64,000 nt of DNA, from NCBI GenBank assembly GCA_022925895.1, contig JAKSYS010000312.1:1-64000 (forward strand), read 5' to 3'. Source of the stretch: Fragilaria crotonensis (Eukaryota; Bacillariophyta; Fragilariophyceae; Fragilariales; Fragilariaceae). Made by a program: the position numbers and the translations under genes. The notes below the pieces were generated by a model. The model did no database searches. It was given only the letters and a program-made list of their open reading frames with translations, and was not told the origin of the DNA. Positions 55,312-64,000 of the stretch are shown here, one piece after another; within the stretch, counting starts at the first letter, position 1, and each line of letters begins with the position of its first letter.

Positions 55312-58300
55312 CTAGAATCGCCTCCCTCTGGATCGCAGTTGGTATTGTATTGAGCGTCCAGATCGGGCATAGGATCCGTTTGTGGAAATATCTTCTAATG
55401 AATCGTCAAGTAGCGATCCTTCGATTTGTACTCTGGAAGAGATGTGGCGGTTGTTTGCATTATTCACGTTCATCCTTGACATGTCGTCTTTCGGATCACT
55501 TTCTTCAGTGCCCAACGACATTTCCTCAAGATCCGAGTGCAACTTATCACCTGGGCTTTCCATTTTAATTTGTCGAGACTTCTTTTTATTTGGAGACTGA
55601 ACGCTGTTACTGGGTGTATTCTTCGAGTGCAATTTCAATGGAGCCTCTTCGCCTGAACTTGCTTCCTTTTGTGTTCTTTTGTATTTCCGAGGGATTGCGT
55701 CCGCCGCTGGAGATGCTTGATCATTGTTGACTGTCATCACAATGTCGAGCTTATGGCCCATTGTCACCATGAATTCCGAAAGTTGTTCAAATTGGTCTCT
55801 CAAGTCCAATAATGTTGCTGACATCATTTGTTGGCTGACTCTGGTTTCCAACACGTTACTTCTAACTTCATCAAATTGTTGTGCCGTGTCTCGCTGCATC
55901 TCCGTAATTGTATTTGCCATCTGCTGTTGATTTCGTGCTGTATCCTTGTTTGTATTCTCTATACTAGTTTGCACTGATGACAGTTTTGTGTCCAGATCGT
56001 CGATGCGGCCGAATTGTCGCTCAAGAAGAGATAATCTATCAGAAGTCTTTTTACTCGAAGCTTGCATTGCTTTTTGGTCTCTTTTTAAGATGGCATCGAT
56101 TTCGTGGAAACGAGTGTTCATAGTATTTCTCGAGGCTTGAGTAGATGATCGCGTGGACCCGGTGCTCCTATCTTCTGCGAAATTCATCGAATCGTGAATA
56201 CTTGTGCTATCATTGTCATGTCCCGATTGGTATGATCTGACGCTGGAGTTTGGGTGTGATGTCACTTCTGTTGTTTCCGATGGTGTTGGCCATGCCTGTC
56301 TTTGAACCTGCTGATTCCGACTCGTTAGGTTACCGGCTTTATCGTTCGTGATGTTTGGAGCCTTGTTTCCTTTTTCCATATCGTTCTTCCATGCTTGTTT
56401 TAACGACATTTGTTCCAAGAAAGATACGTTGGATTGAATTTCTGATTGTATCGTTATAACATCCGGTAGACCAGGTAAGTTGTCCCTAAATCGTGTTTCG
56501 CGGTGGCTTGGTGGGTAAAGGCGCGCTTTGTACATCCTCCAATGAGATTGAGCTTGTGAGTAGAAATGAGTCGGGGATAGCAAATATGAATGCTGGTCAT
56601 TGGTTCCGTTCACAACATCACATAGGGCAGGAGTGATGCCGTCTTCCTCTTTGATCGAAGCTGCCCATTCCCTTGTGGATCGTTCAGTTGTCGTTCCATC
56701 ATCGTTGTATTCGGTTCTAACTTGGTCCAAGTGATTAATCTGAGGTGACATAGTGATGGCCTTCAATGATTTTGACCATTTCTCGTGGAACTCAAAGTGA
56801 GATCGAACTTGTTCGCTGCTCATTGTGCTGAACGCATACCTTGGAAGAAACAATGCTGATCCTCGACCAGTCAAAACTGGAAGCAGTGCTTTACAAAGCG
56901 GTGTAACGTGTTTCTCACCGCACTGTATGCATAGATGCGGGATGAGTTGGTCCATTGGGGACTTTTTGTTTCGCACGATATCAAAGTATGGTGTTGAGGC
57001 CGGAAGGATACTGCGCAGGTATTTAGTATACCATGTGATTTGAGTAGTGTTTGGCGCTTTGAGAAGTACATAACCAGCTGTGACCATATTTCCGCTTGTG
57101 CTCTGTGAATTTGAGATGGAGACATCGAGACGATAGCGCCTGCATATAGCTTTCATTTCTTCCGAACGCCTCCACGCTAATGGATTCCCTTTAAACCCAA
57201 ACCGGATCCCAAATATCATTTGTGATCGTGGTGATATCAGAGTTACTTTTGGAGAGATATAGTCGCGCAATTCCTGTCGTGACAAACTTTGGACGGAGTT
57301 GGATAAAACAAGGTCCTCGCTTTCCCATCGATAGAGTACACCTGTTGCTTCTGGAAACATGTCGTTCACGAGAGAATGGATATCTTCGTTCATTTTGTTT
57401 TTGTCCTTCTCATAGACGTGAATTGATTCTGGTGGAGTCCATCGAATTGTAATGCGATGGGTTCCATCATTTGTTGGTACGTTTTGATGGACAGATGTAC
57501 GAGATCCATTGATTGGTTTAGTCCCCTGATGTGTCGAGGTTGCAGTCTCGCTCATGTCCTGTTTGGAGTCAGATGTTTTGGCTCTTGGTACAATTGATGG
57601 AGTCACTTCCACTTTCTCGTCAGATTGATTGCTGTGGTTTTTGGATTTGTGTCGATTCTCGTTTTGCTTCGCTTCAACTGTCAGCTTGTGGCGTCGTTTT
57701 GTTTCCTCTTCTTCGTTCATCTTTTTGTCTCTTGTCATTTTGCCACTCTTCATGATTGACTCTTGTTGGTCTTTCGCGTCGGTGTTGATTTCGGGGTTTG
57801 GTGAAGAACACCCCTTAAGCAGAAAATTGTTGTCCATGGGTCTGTAGTTTCTTGGTAAGTCCTCTGGTGGAAAATTGAATCCAGGAGCGAATGATCCTTC
57901 GCACTTGCTTGTTGTTGTTTCGTTTTCAGTGTACTCCTGTTTTGGAGGACTCTTAGACCGACGGCGACCTGTTACCGGTATCCACTCTTGAACATCATCA
58001 AGCACCATTTCGTCTTTCTTAAAGAAGTGCATCTCTTTCCATGATAACTCTACCGTATTGGTTGCGTGCAATGTCGTAGGATCGTGGTATGCGAGATAAG
58101 GTTGAGAGATATTCGTTGCCCATGCATTTAATTTGACAGGAACCTGGAGTTCGCGATCGACGTGACCCATGAAGTTGTACCAGATTGCTCTGTGAACCAT
58201 AAGCGGATCGGTCTTGATGGCGGCCCAAACTTTATCACATTCGAAACAGTCTTCGAATACGAACAAACCAAGCTGAACATATCGGTTCCAGTTGGTTGGA

Positions 58301-58497
58301 TGTCCATACTGTTTGTAAGCTTGCTCGTTGGCATTTCGGCGGTAACGTTCCTGTCTGGAAAACCAGTCAACAGAACCGATGGGAATGGGTTGATCTACCC
58401 ATATGTCAGTCTCGAACCCATACAACGTGTGTGATGGGTTCAGATCAACAGGAATAGCCGAAGGTGGCGTGGGAGCCGTTCCTTCGGTCATGGTCAT
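55312..58497 (-). CDS. LINE ORF1: RNA-binding protein
   Basis: 1,061 residues from ATG 58497 (ATGACCATGACC). The N-terminal half is charged and low in recognisable domains; a middle part includes HITPRWTP-like beta blocks (THRITIRWTPPESIHVYEK, FGIRFGFKGNPLAWRR) and a zinc knuckle CIQCGEKHVTPLC. A long coiled coil follows (LSLLERQFGRIDDLDTKL onward, about 130 residues), then a Lys/Ser/Glu-rich tail. This order (knuckle plus coiled coil) fits an ORF1 protein that coats LINE RNA. The frame is completely open, and the stop codon TAG is directly followed by the ORF2 ATG. Confidence 0.85.
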   Translation of the reverse strand: MTMTEGTAPTPPSAIPVDLNPSHTLYGFETDIWVDQPIPIGSVDWFSRQERYRRNANEQAYKQYGHPTNWNRYVQLGLFVFEDCFECDKVWAAIKTDPLMVHRAIWYNFMGHVDRELQVPVKLNAWATNISQPYLAYHDPTTLHATNTVELSWKEMHFFKKDEMVLDDVQEWIPVTGRRRSKSPPKQEYTENETTTSKCEGSFAPGFNFPPEDLPRNYRPMDNNFLLKGCSSPNPEINTDAKDQQESIMKSGKMTRDKKMNEEEETKRRHKLTVEAKQNENRHKSKNHSNQSDEKVEVTPSIVPRAKTSDSKQDMSETATSTHQGTKPINGSRTSVHQNVPTNDGTHRITIRWTPPESIHVYEKDKNKMNEDIHSLVNDMFPEATGVLYRWESEDLVLSNSVQSLSRQELRDYISPKVTLISPRSQMIFGIRFGFKGNPLAWRRSEEMKAICRRYRLDVSISNSQSTSGNMVTAGYVLLKAPNTTQITWYTKYLRSILPASTPYFDIVRNKKSPMDQLIPHLCIQCGEKHVTPLCKALLPVLTGRGSALFLPRYAFSTMSSEQVRSHFEFHEKWSKSLKAITMSPQINHLDQVRTEYNDDGTTTERSTREWAASIKEEDGITPALCDVVNGTNDQHSYLLSPTHFYSQAQSHWRMYKARLYPPSHRETRFRDNLPGLPDVITIQSEIQSNVSFLEQMSLKQAWKNDMEKGNKAPNITNDKAGNLTSRNQQVQRQAWPTPSETTEVTSHPNSSVRSYQSGHDNDSTSIHDSMNFAEDRSTGSTRSSTQASRNTMNTRFHEIDAILKRDQKAMQASSKKTSDRLSLLERQFGRIDDLDTKLSSVQTSIENTNKDTARNQQQMANTITEMQRDTAQQFDEVRSNVLETRVSQQMMSATLLDLRDQFEQLSEFMVTMGHKLDIVMTVNNDQASPAADAIPRKYKRTQKEASSGEEAPLKLHSKNTPSNSVQSPNKKKSRQIKMESPGDKLHSDLEEMSLGTEESDPKDDMSRMNVNNANNRHISSRVQIEGSLLDDSLEDISTNGSYARSGRSIQYQLRSRGRRF

Positions 58498-58594
58498 GGT
58501 GGTTGAGGTACGCGACAACTTCCTATTCAGGATACGCAATTACGAACGACGGACAGAACGTACTTGCGAGAAACTAAATTAGAAAATTGTGTAC

Positions 58595-58612
58595 CATCTT
58601 TGATATGATAAT
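58595..58612 (+). repeat. Target-site duplication, right
   Basis: CATCTTTGATATGATAAT, identical to 49352-49369, at the 5' side of the LINE. Confidence 0.9.
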
Positions 58613-58866
58613 TTTTTACTCATGCTTTTATGGGTTTAAACTTTGGACTTAAGAGCTTGTACCTTGTGTCTATGAAGTAGGTTAGCTACTACCTACTAGA
58701 ATTCCAAAAAAGAAAAGCTAGTACAGTGCTGGCATCTACCGTCGTGATCATACTCTACCTCTCCTTCCGTTTGTTTGTCAACCAAAGTTTTCTATGAGCC
58801 CCGATTTGGTTCTCTTTGCACGATAGAGTCCAGCTTCGGTTTGCTTTGGGTTAGTGTTGTTGTAAT
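58613..58866. other. Spacer between LINE and copia element
   Basis: About 250 bases of ordinary sequence with a short palindrome around GTAGGTTAGCTACTACCTAC (58677-58696). No gene. Confidence 0.4.
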
Positions 58867-58909
58867 TGTTGGAATATCTGCCATTCAAGAGTCATTCGAC
58901 ACAGTCTTT
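58867..58909 (+). repeat. 5' LTR, visible matching part
   Basis: Begins TGTTGGAATATCTGCC and matches the window end at 63958-64000 with one difference in 43 bases. Its right end cannot be fixed because the other LTR is cut; it probably lies before about 59.1 kb. Confidence 0.8.
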
Positions 58910-61900
58910 TCACAACTAGACACGCTTAACCGAGTTCAAAGTACAAGTGTAATCAAACAAAATCAAATCAATTAATGGTTTAAGTTAACTCTCAGGAACG
59001 ACTTCATTCGGAAAAGTACTCTACACCCTATTTGACCCCTGACGTATCCTCAAGGGACACAAGAAGGCAAGTGTTGACCTTGGGGCACAATCTCAAAAGT
59101 TAATTTAAACGATCCGGTCAGAAGAACAATACCGGACCAAGGAGAATCGGAAGAAGTACCACGAAAGACCATGAGCTGAAAAGGAAGATTCGTCAAGAAG
59201 GGTCAAGGCAAGGGGAAGTCCCAAGTGAAGGGTGGAAGCTCCAATACCGGCATCGCCAACAAGCAAGAAGCAGTTTGTTGCTGCCTTCAACTACTATCTC
59301 GACTCGGATCCGCGAAACAAGCAACGGATTATGAGACAACAACGGAGTTCTTGATAAATCACATCAAGAAGTTGTATGACTATGGCAACAATATTGATCC
59401 ACTTGAGAAGCTGGAACTATTGGACACAGTTCCATGGAAGCCAAAAATGCAAGTGAGCAAAGCGTCTGATGAGGCTATGCGTGCTGTAGAGAACCGTCAG
59501 TTCGAGATCGATTTCAAGGCAGACTACGATACTTACAGTAAAGAACGCGTTCAGACTTACTACGAGAACAACAAGACAAAGGTGTATGCATTGCTCTGGG
59601 AACGATGTGCGAAGGTCATGAAAAACAAAGTTGATTGAGGCTCGGTTGGATTATGATAAAATTAAGTGTGACCCAATCAGATTGCTAAAGGCAATCAAGG
59701 AACATGCATTGAATTATCAGGAGAACATGTACTCAATATCTATCATTCTTGGCGCAATGAGAACACTCGTCATGAGCACCAAGCAGAAAGAGGGAGAGAG
59801 TTTACAGGACTATACGAAGAGCAGGTTCCAAGTGGCGCGAGATGTGCTTAAGTCTCATATCTGCGGACCTATCATCCTAACAAAGATTGTCGAAGCCACG
59901 CCTGAGTATGGTGAAGTCGACAGCGAGAAGCGTGAAAATCTTCGCGAACAAGTATACAATCAATTCCTGGCATACCTCTACCTGGACAACGCCGATAAGG
60001 TAAAGTACGGATCAATACTGGCTCGGCTAAACAATAAGCAGTCACTCGGAAATGATCGGTATCCGAAAGGCATTACCGAGCCCAACAATGTCCTTAGTAA
60101 CCATAAGTTTGATGCAACGCCGAATAAGAAGGCGGGCGGTAAAAAGAACGCAACGGAGAACAACAAGGAACAGAAGGACAATGGAAAGGACGACAAAGAG
60201 GTCAGTTTATCCTTTGCTCAACTGGAGGGCACTGAGTGCTACTGCTGTGGAAAGGCAGGGCACAAGTCTCCATTGTGTCAACAAAGTTGTCTGATTTGAG
60301 TACGGTAGCGTCTATCACAGTGCCAGTCTATCACAGTGCCATCGTCTCAAGCATCTTAGTCATCGAGGGGCGATTCGAACGCCAGTCAATCGGGATGAGT
60401 GGGTGCTCACATAGAGCTACAATTTCACCAGCAAGCATCTGCGATACGCGACTGGATCCTGTTGGATAATCAATCGAGTGTGTCGGTCTTTTGTAGTAAC
60501 AAGGACCTGGTCGAGAACATTGGAGAGTCCGACAACGGCGACGTGCATTTATGGACGAACGGAGGAGTTTTGGTAACCACAAAAAAGCTGATCTCCCGCA
60601 CTGGGGACAAGTCTGGTTAAATAAAAAGGCAATAACCAATATTTTCAGCTATGCAGAAATTGCTGACAGGTGTCTGGTTATTTATGACTCCGAAAAGAAA
60701 CATGCATTTATTGTTCATGATCTTCAGGACAAGAAGATAGTTCAGGTTTATCAAATTGGCAGCAATCTACCGCCAATCAAAAGGACTCAATTATTGAATA
60801 CAGTTGAAGAAAACAAAACTTTTTTCACGCAAAGTCAATTTGACAGAGCCAAGCAAGCACGAGATATATATCATGCTCTAGGGACGCCTTTGATCAAAGA
60901 TTTTAAGGCTATGCTATGCATGAATTGTATTGCTAGTAATCCGGTAATGACAGATGACATCATTGTGGCCGAGAAAATATTTGGACCCGATATCGGAGCG
61001 TTGAAAAGGCAAAACAACACGTCGAAAACCAGCCCCAGTCGTTGACGACTACATTGAGACTCCCAAAGAACTGATCGCAACACAACGCAAGGTGACGATA
61101 TGTATGGATGCAATGAAAGTGAACGGAATGTCATTTCTCACTACTGTCTCCCACAACCTACAGTATCGAACTGCACAATACATCAAACATCAGACTGCGG
61201 TGGTTTATCGAGAAGCCTTGGGACAGATTTTCCGGATACATAACAGCGGCGGTTTCCGGATTACAACTATCCGTTGCCACAATGAGTTTCGTCCGCTGCT
61301 GGAACCGTTAGCCCATGAGTTTTGCGTGGAAATGAACTTTGCGAATCCTCAGGAGCTTGTGCCGGAGGCTGAGAGAAACAATTGTGTTATCAAAGAAAGA
61401 GTACGAGCAACATACCATCGGCTGCCCTATCGTCACCTGACCCGAATGCTGGTAAAGATGTTGGTAACAGAATCAGCCAAGAAGTTAATTTTTTCAGCCA
61501 AGAATGGTGTATCAAAGTTCAACATCCCTCGCATGATGTTACATCAGCCAGCGCAACTTGGTGGACTACTCTCGTCACTGCAAATATGCGCTGGTGGGAA
61601 CGTTTGTCCAAGCTCATGACAAGCCCAAACATTCAAATACAAATGCACCAGCCACAAAGTCTCAATTGCATTTATCTACGCTACAACAATAATGTCCAAG
61701 AAGGTGGACATGAACTGCTTCACCTTCCGACAATCGCCGTCATTACTCGACGCAACGTCACGACAGTTCCGATTACTCCCACGATCATAAAACAAGTACA
61801 CGCAATTGCCGAACTGGAAGACGTGCCTGCTGGTCTCAAGATTGAGAATTGCCCTGGTCAAGTGTCTTACGATAGTGCTTGGATTGCAGGAATGGATTTC

Positions 61901-63957
61901 AATGAAGATGAATTAGACGACGATTCGGATCAAGAAGACTTCGAAGGAGACAAGGAAAACCAACTCGATGATGACGAGCGAGCTATCGGAGGGATAACTC
62001 GAATTTGAAGATGCCAATGACGATGATGTGACGGAAGTTGACAAGGTAGAATCAGATGATGACGATGATGATGGTCAGGGGCCACCTGACAACCATGCAG
62101 GAGTGGTTCCCAACATTGAACCAGGTGAACCAGGCGAAGCCGAAAACGTATATGCCGACGACGCGGCCGAATCGCAGAACGACGATGAAGAACATGAAAT
62201 GGTCGAAGAACCCAATCCAAGCACCAAAGAAGGTGGTGATGATACTACAAATGTAAGAATGACAAGGTCTGGAAGAGTCTCAAGGCTGCCAGCAAAGTTG
62301 ACGCTGGTACAGCAGCAATTTCATACTCACGCTCACAGCAAACGAGAAGAGTACAGCATCGAGAATTCAAGGATTATTGCGATGACAATGTTGCCGTGTC
62401 ACATAAACGACATGCTGTTGAACCCGCAAAGCAAAAGCAACCATCAATTTGTCCAGTCCTACAGCCTAATGAAGGGTCTTAAGAAGTTTGGTCAGAAAGG
62501 ACAGCAGGCTGCGTAAAAGGAGGTGATGCAACGACAAGACAGCGTTGTTTTGTTCAGGCCTATCATTGTCGCAGAATTGACAGAGCAAGAGAAGCGACGC
62601 GCGATGGAAAGCTTGATATTTTTAGTCGAAAAGAGAGACGGAACAATCAAAGGTCGAACCTGTGCAAACAGGAGCACTCAGAGAGAGTATATGGATTGCG
62701 ATGAAGCGACCAGTCCGACTGCGACAACGGAGTCCATAATTATTACAGGAGTGATTGATGCGAAACAAAGCCGGGATGTTATGACAGCGGACATCCCGAA
62801 TGCTTTTGTGCAAAGCAAAATTGACAAAAAGAAGTTTGGCAAATGAATCATCATGAAGATACGTGCGTGGTCCGCTCGTTGACATGGTGTTAGAGATAAG
62901 TCCGGAGACTTATGCAGCGTACCTTGTGTACGAAGGTAACAGCAAGGTGCTATACGTGTCAAATCCACCGAATGGTGAACGGCAAGCAACACCCAGTCAC
63001 ATGGCATGTGGACGACCTCAAGTCAAGCCACGTCGATCCAACAGTAAATGACGAGTTTTTGGAATGGCTTAAAAAAAGCTATCGACAAAATCGGAGAGGT
63101 CAAAGCCGTGCGAGGGCAATGGCACGACTATCTGGCAACGGTGCTGGATTACTCAAGTCCAGGAGTGCTGCGAGTAGACATGACTAAGTACGTCAAGTCG
63201 ATGGTCGAGGACTTTCCGACGAAGCTTGAAGGTATAGGCACCTTCCCATGAACGAATAAATTGTTTTTCCGTTGATCCAAAGTCTAAAAAGCTGGACAAC
63301 GAGAGAGAGAGAGAGAGAATTTTTCACACCTTCGTCGTGAAAGGTATGTTCCTTTGCAAGCGTGCGAGGCAGGACATTCAGCCCGGTATTGCTTTTCTCG
63401 CAACTCATACGATATTGGTGTTCTTGAAGGTGGCACAAGATGAAGTGACTACATTAAAAGCCGACGACACCCAAACGATTAAGTGGTATGTCGACGCGGC
63501 GTTCGCAGTACATAGGGACTAGTACAAGCGTCACACTGGAGCCACGATGACGCTCGGAGAAGGTGTACTTTGTTCCGTATCCAAGTTCTACGGAAGCTGA
63601 ACTAATCGGACTTGACCACGCTATATCCAAAGTTCTGTGTTCAAAATTGTTTATCAACGCAGAAGGGCACAAAATGAATACTACTATCCTCTACTGAGAT
63701 AATACAAGCTCAATGAAGCTGCAGGAGAATGGAAAGGCAAGTTCGAGCAAGCATACTCAACATTTCCATCACTTACTTCTACATTACGGATTCGATACAG
63801 CAAAACAAAGTGCGAATATAGTACTGTCCGACAGATGCAATGTCACATGCAATGGTTGCGGAATTCATGACAAAGCCATTAGTTGGTGCCAAGTTCTTTC
63901 ATATCCGCGACCACATCATCATGCGAGCAACGTGATCATCCTTGTCCAGCAGGAGTG

Positions 63958-64000
63958 TGTTGGAATATCTGCCATTCAAGAGTCATTCAACACAGTCTTT
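63958..64000 (+). repeat. 3' LTR, truncated by window end
   Basis: The first 43 bases of the second LTR, repeating the start of the copia element at 58867. Confidence 0.8.

Larger units (their letters stand above)
49370..58594 (-). mobile_element. Non-LTR retrotransposon (LINE), near full length
   Basis: A 9,225-base element on the minus strand, bounded by an exact 18-base target duplication. It encodes ORF1 (zinc knuckle, coiled coil) and ORF2 (APE-type endonuclease, reverse transcriptase, RNase H, Cys/His motif). The 5' leader before the first ORF1 ATG is about 97 bases. The 3' end, read on minus, finishes in an AT-rich ATTATC-type sequence rather than poly(A). Exact target duplication and two very long open frames indicate a young insertion. 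Only the C-terminal part of ORF2 is interrupted. Confidence 0.9.
58867..64000 (+). mobile_element. Ty1/copia LTR retrotransposon (CoDi-like), broken
   Basis: A fossil copia-type element on the plus strand. It starts with an LTR at 58867 and runs to a second LTR that begins at 63958 and is cut by the window end. Parts visible in order: a gag-like region (about 59.2-60.3 kb) with a CCHC zinc knuckle, a protease-like segment near 60.45 kb, integrase-like sequence (61.1-61.6 kb) followed by an acidic stretch, and reverse transcriptase/RNase H blocks (62.5-63.6 kb). Gag, protease, integrase, RT order is diagnostic of copia. The element is broken in many places, on the order of ten or more. The visible LTR bases remain nearly identical, so insertion was probably not ancient. 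Confidence 0.85.

Noticed and set aside
1-64000. tRNA, rRNA or spliceosomal RNA genes
   Set aside because: I scanned by eye for tRNA-like arms and internal promoter boxes and saw none that I could defend; a covariance-model scan would be decisive.

Overview
The window looks like nuclear DNA of a diatom, probably pennate. Genes have short GT-AG introns, with a clear TACTAAC branch site in one case. Plastid proteins carry signal peptides followed by ASAF-type cleavage motifs. There is a chlorophyll-synthesis divinyl reductase, a Ty1/copia (CoDi-like) LTR element and a large LINE. No RNA genes were recognised.

Layout. 0.7-2.0 kb: a UDP-glucuronate decarboxylase. 2.7-29.8 kb: an RNA-silencing neighbourhood. 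It holds a RecQ-helicase/RNA-dependent RNA polymerase (RdRP) fusion (6.5-13.5 kb, -), a membrane FkbM-like protein (15.4-16.5 kb, +), a decayed partial copy of the RecQ-RdRP N-terminus (16.6-17.1 kb), an Argonaute (17.6-22.4 kb, +) and a second RdRP with an acidic repeat N-terminus and chromo-like modules (22.6-26.8 kb, -). On each side lies one of two paralogous genes whose products carry conserved WG motifs (2.7-6.3 kb + and 28.0-29.8 kb -). 29.3-36.2 kb: a direct tandem duplication of about 3.45 kb carrying an ELMO-domain gene and the 5' part of the second WG gene. 36.7-47.1 kb: plastid and redox genes (small membrane protein, one-helix LHC-like protein, divinyl chlorophyllide reductase, EF-hand NADPH oxidase), separated by long gene-poor tracts rich in GTAC palindromes. 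47.8-64 kb: mobile DNA, namely a small TIR element, a 9.2 kb LINE with an exact 18-bp target duplication, and a broken copia element whose second LTR is cut by the window end.

How it may work together. Two different RdRPs, an Argonaute that keeps the guide 5'-phosphate pocket but lacks the slicer residues, and WG proteins that could dock on Argonaute suggest a small-RNA locus acting through recruitment rather than cleavage, possibly on chromatin. No Dicer or RNase III was seen. Linkage and motifs are visible in the sequence; the shared function is inference.

Caution. Many genes are interrupted by single-base frame changes that mostly fall in short homopolymers and are mostly contractions. 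This looks more like a base-calling or assembly artefact than decay, so spans below cover the whole gene across such breaks.
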